Source: Cymbidium sinense
Taxonomy: Eukaryota > Streptophyta > Magnoliopsida > Asparagales > Orchidaceae
Length of the DNA: 64,000 nt
Reading direction: 5' to 3'
Assembly (NCBI GenBank): GCA_021442155.1
Contig: CM038221.1
Span: forward strand, 43,843,648 to 43,907,647
In this document: positions 62,226 through 64,000 of the stretch, one piece after another
Layout of the letters: every line of letters begins with the position of its first letter
Numbering within the stretch: the first letter of the stretch is position 1
Notes under the pieces: generated by a model
The model's database searches: none
What the model was told of the DNA's origin: nothing
What the model saw: only the letters and a program-made list of their open reading frames with translations
Program-made: the position numbers and the translations under genes

Positions 62226-63450
62226 CAAAAGCCCAAAAAAGTCTCGGAACGCGTTGTAGTGGTAGATTGAATTCGTAAATTGTGCGTAAAGTACTAAACG
62301 ATTCCATATAAAGGCGAGTCCTATAGACTCTTCCCTACCGAATATTGCTTTTATTGCCTTACGCCCATCCCATGCTTTCATATCTAAACTTTAACATTGA
62401 ATTTGACTCCATTCTACCTATAATCTCTAGCTCCATCAATCGGTGCGATCACAGTTTGATGTAGTGCATGAAATTTGAACTGCAGATGACCGGATGCACT
62501 TACTGCATTAACACATCTATGATTTTCACCAACTTTTGATATTCTCCAAGCACCCCCTAATCGTCTGCCAAGCTACAATGCAACGCCTAGACTTATTTAT
62601 CGTACATACCCGTAGTTCTTACGGTTAGAGGTAACTGAGAATTAAACATTATTTACTATGGACCACCCAATAGCAAATTGCATACTCGCTTACTTGCAAA
62701 ACACTTACCTTCGACAATGTCATTTGGAATTTCAATTTCATCTTTTAGAGGCGTTTTTGATGGGCGTCAAAGTAAACATCGTTGTCCCCATAAGTAGTTT
62801 TGCTCGGACATACTCGTTTGTGGACAACATATGACTCTCACGCCAATATTGCGAAATGAGTGATTTTTGATTTTATATTCTCAAAGGACTTCTAACCCCG
62901 ACGTCATCATCACTAACACTCCTTCGCGACCCTACTCATGGTCGATACTCATCTCTCGCACTCACGAGGCATCGGTTCATCCGACGGTAGGCGGATCATC
63001 ACGCCACATAACTTATAAGTTCACTAATTATCATATTAATTATTACAAGTATAATCGATAAATATATCTTACGGAATCAACTCATCAAAGCTGCGTTGTA
63101 TCCCGGAGGTGCTTGTGCCATGAAATCTTGTGTATGTGTTAGCGGTATATCTACTGACCTTACTACCGGATCAACTGATGTGGATGCAATATTAACATCT
63201 TCCACTTCGACATACAACAGATGTCATTTGGAAGCTTCGTAATAACGCCATGCGATATGAATGACGCTATAAATCCGCTACCGGATAACGACTGTTAGAG
63301 TAGTGTGTCGATCAATGTGCAAGCTTCTCATAATTCGTTGCTTCAATTCTAATAAGGTCGTGGTTAACGGATGATTTCACCTCACATAACTTGGGTATTG
63401 CTCATCGATACTCGGTTGCCTCCATGAAAAGAATCAAACAAATTCTCTTC
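62220..63450 (-). pseudogene. MURA 5' half in MULE 2
   Basis: The minus strand aligns with about 48440-49710 of MULE 1: the leader, the MuDR DNA-binding region, the SGHHS-like segment, and GRMESKFN..SYMKAWDARRRQ..QYSVG (62320-62420). It ends at GACTTTTTTGGGC near 62245, before the DDE domain. It therefore lacks the catalytic region, SWIM and zinc knuckle, and cannot supply transposase. Confidence 0.8.
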
Positions 63451-63689
63451 ATTCTTGCAAAATAAGTTATATAAATAATGAGAATTTTATATTAACCGAC
63501 ACCCTAATTAATACTACTACTTTTGGCTACTTAACACCTAAATAAATTGATAAATAAAGTGATTTCGTGTGTTTGAAGAACGACGGATGTGCTAAAAAAT
63601 GTAGAATTCGCCAAAGGGAATTTTCCTCAAATGAAATGGAGCTGCAAGAATCGTCGCCGAAAGCTAAAGTTGACTTCCAACGGCTGGTA

Positions 63690-64000
63690 AATGAGAGAGG
63701 GAAGTGTTAAAGATCGTCAAAGCGGCTGTCGGGAAAAACAAAAAGTTTCTATCGAATACCTGGACAAGACGCATAATGCTGGTCAGACGCCGGGGGAAGT
63801 TCCGAGGAGGACCGCGTGCCGGTGGTCGGAGTTCCTGGCGGAGGAAGGATTTGACGAAAATAGGAGATAGACGATCGGACTAAAATATCGGACGGTCGCC
63901 CAATTAGTGGGCGGCGGCTCAGATATCACAATCGCCTAATTGGGCGCTTCGATATCTGAGCCGTTAATTAGTGGTGACGGCCTTCACGCGTCACATCGAA
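63690..64000 (-). repeat. Right terminal inverted repeat of MULE 2 (incomplete)
   Basis: Partner of 60323-60790. Its outer end is outside the window. It contains a strong palindrome at 63918-63960 and CCCAATTAGTGGGCGG motifs. Confidence 0.85.

Larger units (their letters stand above)
60323..64000. mobile_element. MULE 2: internally deleted Mutator-like element in subtilase exon 2 (runs past window)
   Basis: Starts GGACAATTTTTTTAAA directly after GCAGCAATTGAT of exon 2, where copy A continues GAAGATGGAGTGG. Long terminal inverted repeats are visible at 60323 to about 60790 and from about 63690 to the window end, which lies inside the right repeat. Inside are the first exon of the PMD gene on the plus strand (61998-62115) and part of MURA on the minus strand (62220 to about 63420). 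The two are joined by a deletion that removed the DDE/SWIM/CCHC part of MURA and most of PMD. Orientation is opposite to MULE 1. The second target duplication should lie just beyond the window. Confidence 0.88.

Overview
This window is nuclear DNA of a flowering plant. It is very AT-rich and carries almost no intact genes. The only host gene family I can recognise is a secreted subtilisin-like serine protease (subtilase, SBT1 type), present as two broken copies. The protease sequence and the layers of Ty3/gypsy, Mutator-like and hAT-like elements suggest an angiosperm, perhaps a monocot; the monocot call is weak.

The main structural fact is a direct segmental duplication with an offset of about 42.9 kb at its left end. 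Copy A runs from the left edge to about 10.1 kb and copy B from about 42.9 kb to about 60.3 kb. Each copy holds the same long AT-rich repeat (1-4640 and about 42915-47949) followed by a subtilase gene (4705-10037 and 55668-60322). Both genes have one intron of about 3-4 kb, the same old solo LTR in that intron, and the same 9-base loss in the catalytic-His motif. These lesions are therefore older than the duplication. Copy A then collected frameshifts. Copy B took three transposon hits: a complete 7.6-kb MULE just upstream of its TATA box (47959-55589, perfect 9-bp target duplication), an insert of about 0.8 kb with a hAT-like end in the intron (about 59061-59864), and a second MULE inside exon 2 (60323 to beyond 64000).

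Between the two copies lies a retrotransposon mosaic. 10430-12815 holds LTR-retroelement debris. 12916-17062 plus 28101-28116 is a non-autonomous LTR element with no gag or pol. A Tat-lineage Ty3/gypsy element of about 11 kb (17063-28100, minus strand) sits inside the right LTR of that element. The Tat element keeps recognisable gag, protease, RT, RNase H, a second RNase H and integrase, all interrupted by stops. Between integrase and the 3' LTR it has two sets of tandem repeats and a plus-strand (antisense) extra ORF with its own TATA-like box. 29640-30330 holds a relict gag/protease of another Ty3/gypsy element. 31440-47949 is dominated by a diverged, inverted pair of long LTR-like repeats arranged head to head.

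The two MULEs belong to one family. MULE 1 encodes a decayed MURA transposase (DDE region, SWIM, CCHC knuckle) on the plus strand and, convergently, a decayed plant mobile domain (PMD, MAIN-like) protein on the minus strand. MULE 2 is an internal-deletion derivative that joins the 5' half of MURA directly to the first part of the PMD gene. No tRNA, rRNA or CRISPR array was seen, and no ORF in the window looks like an intact functional host gene.
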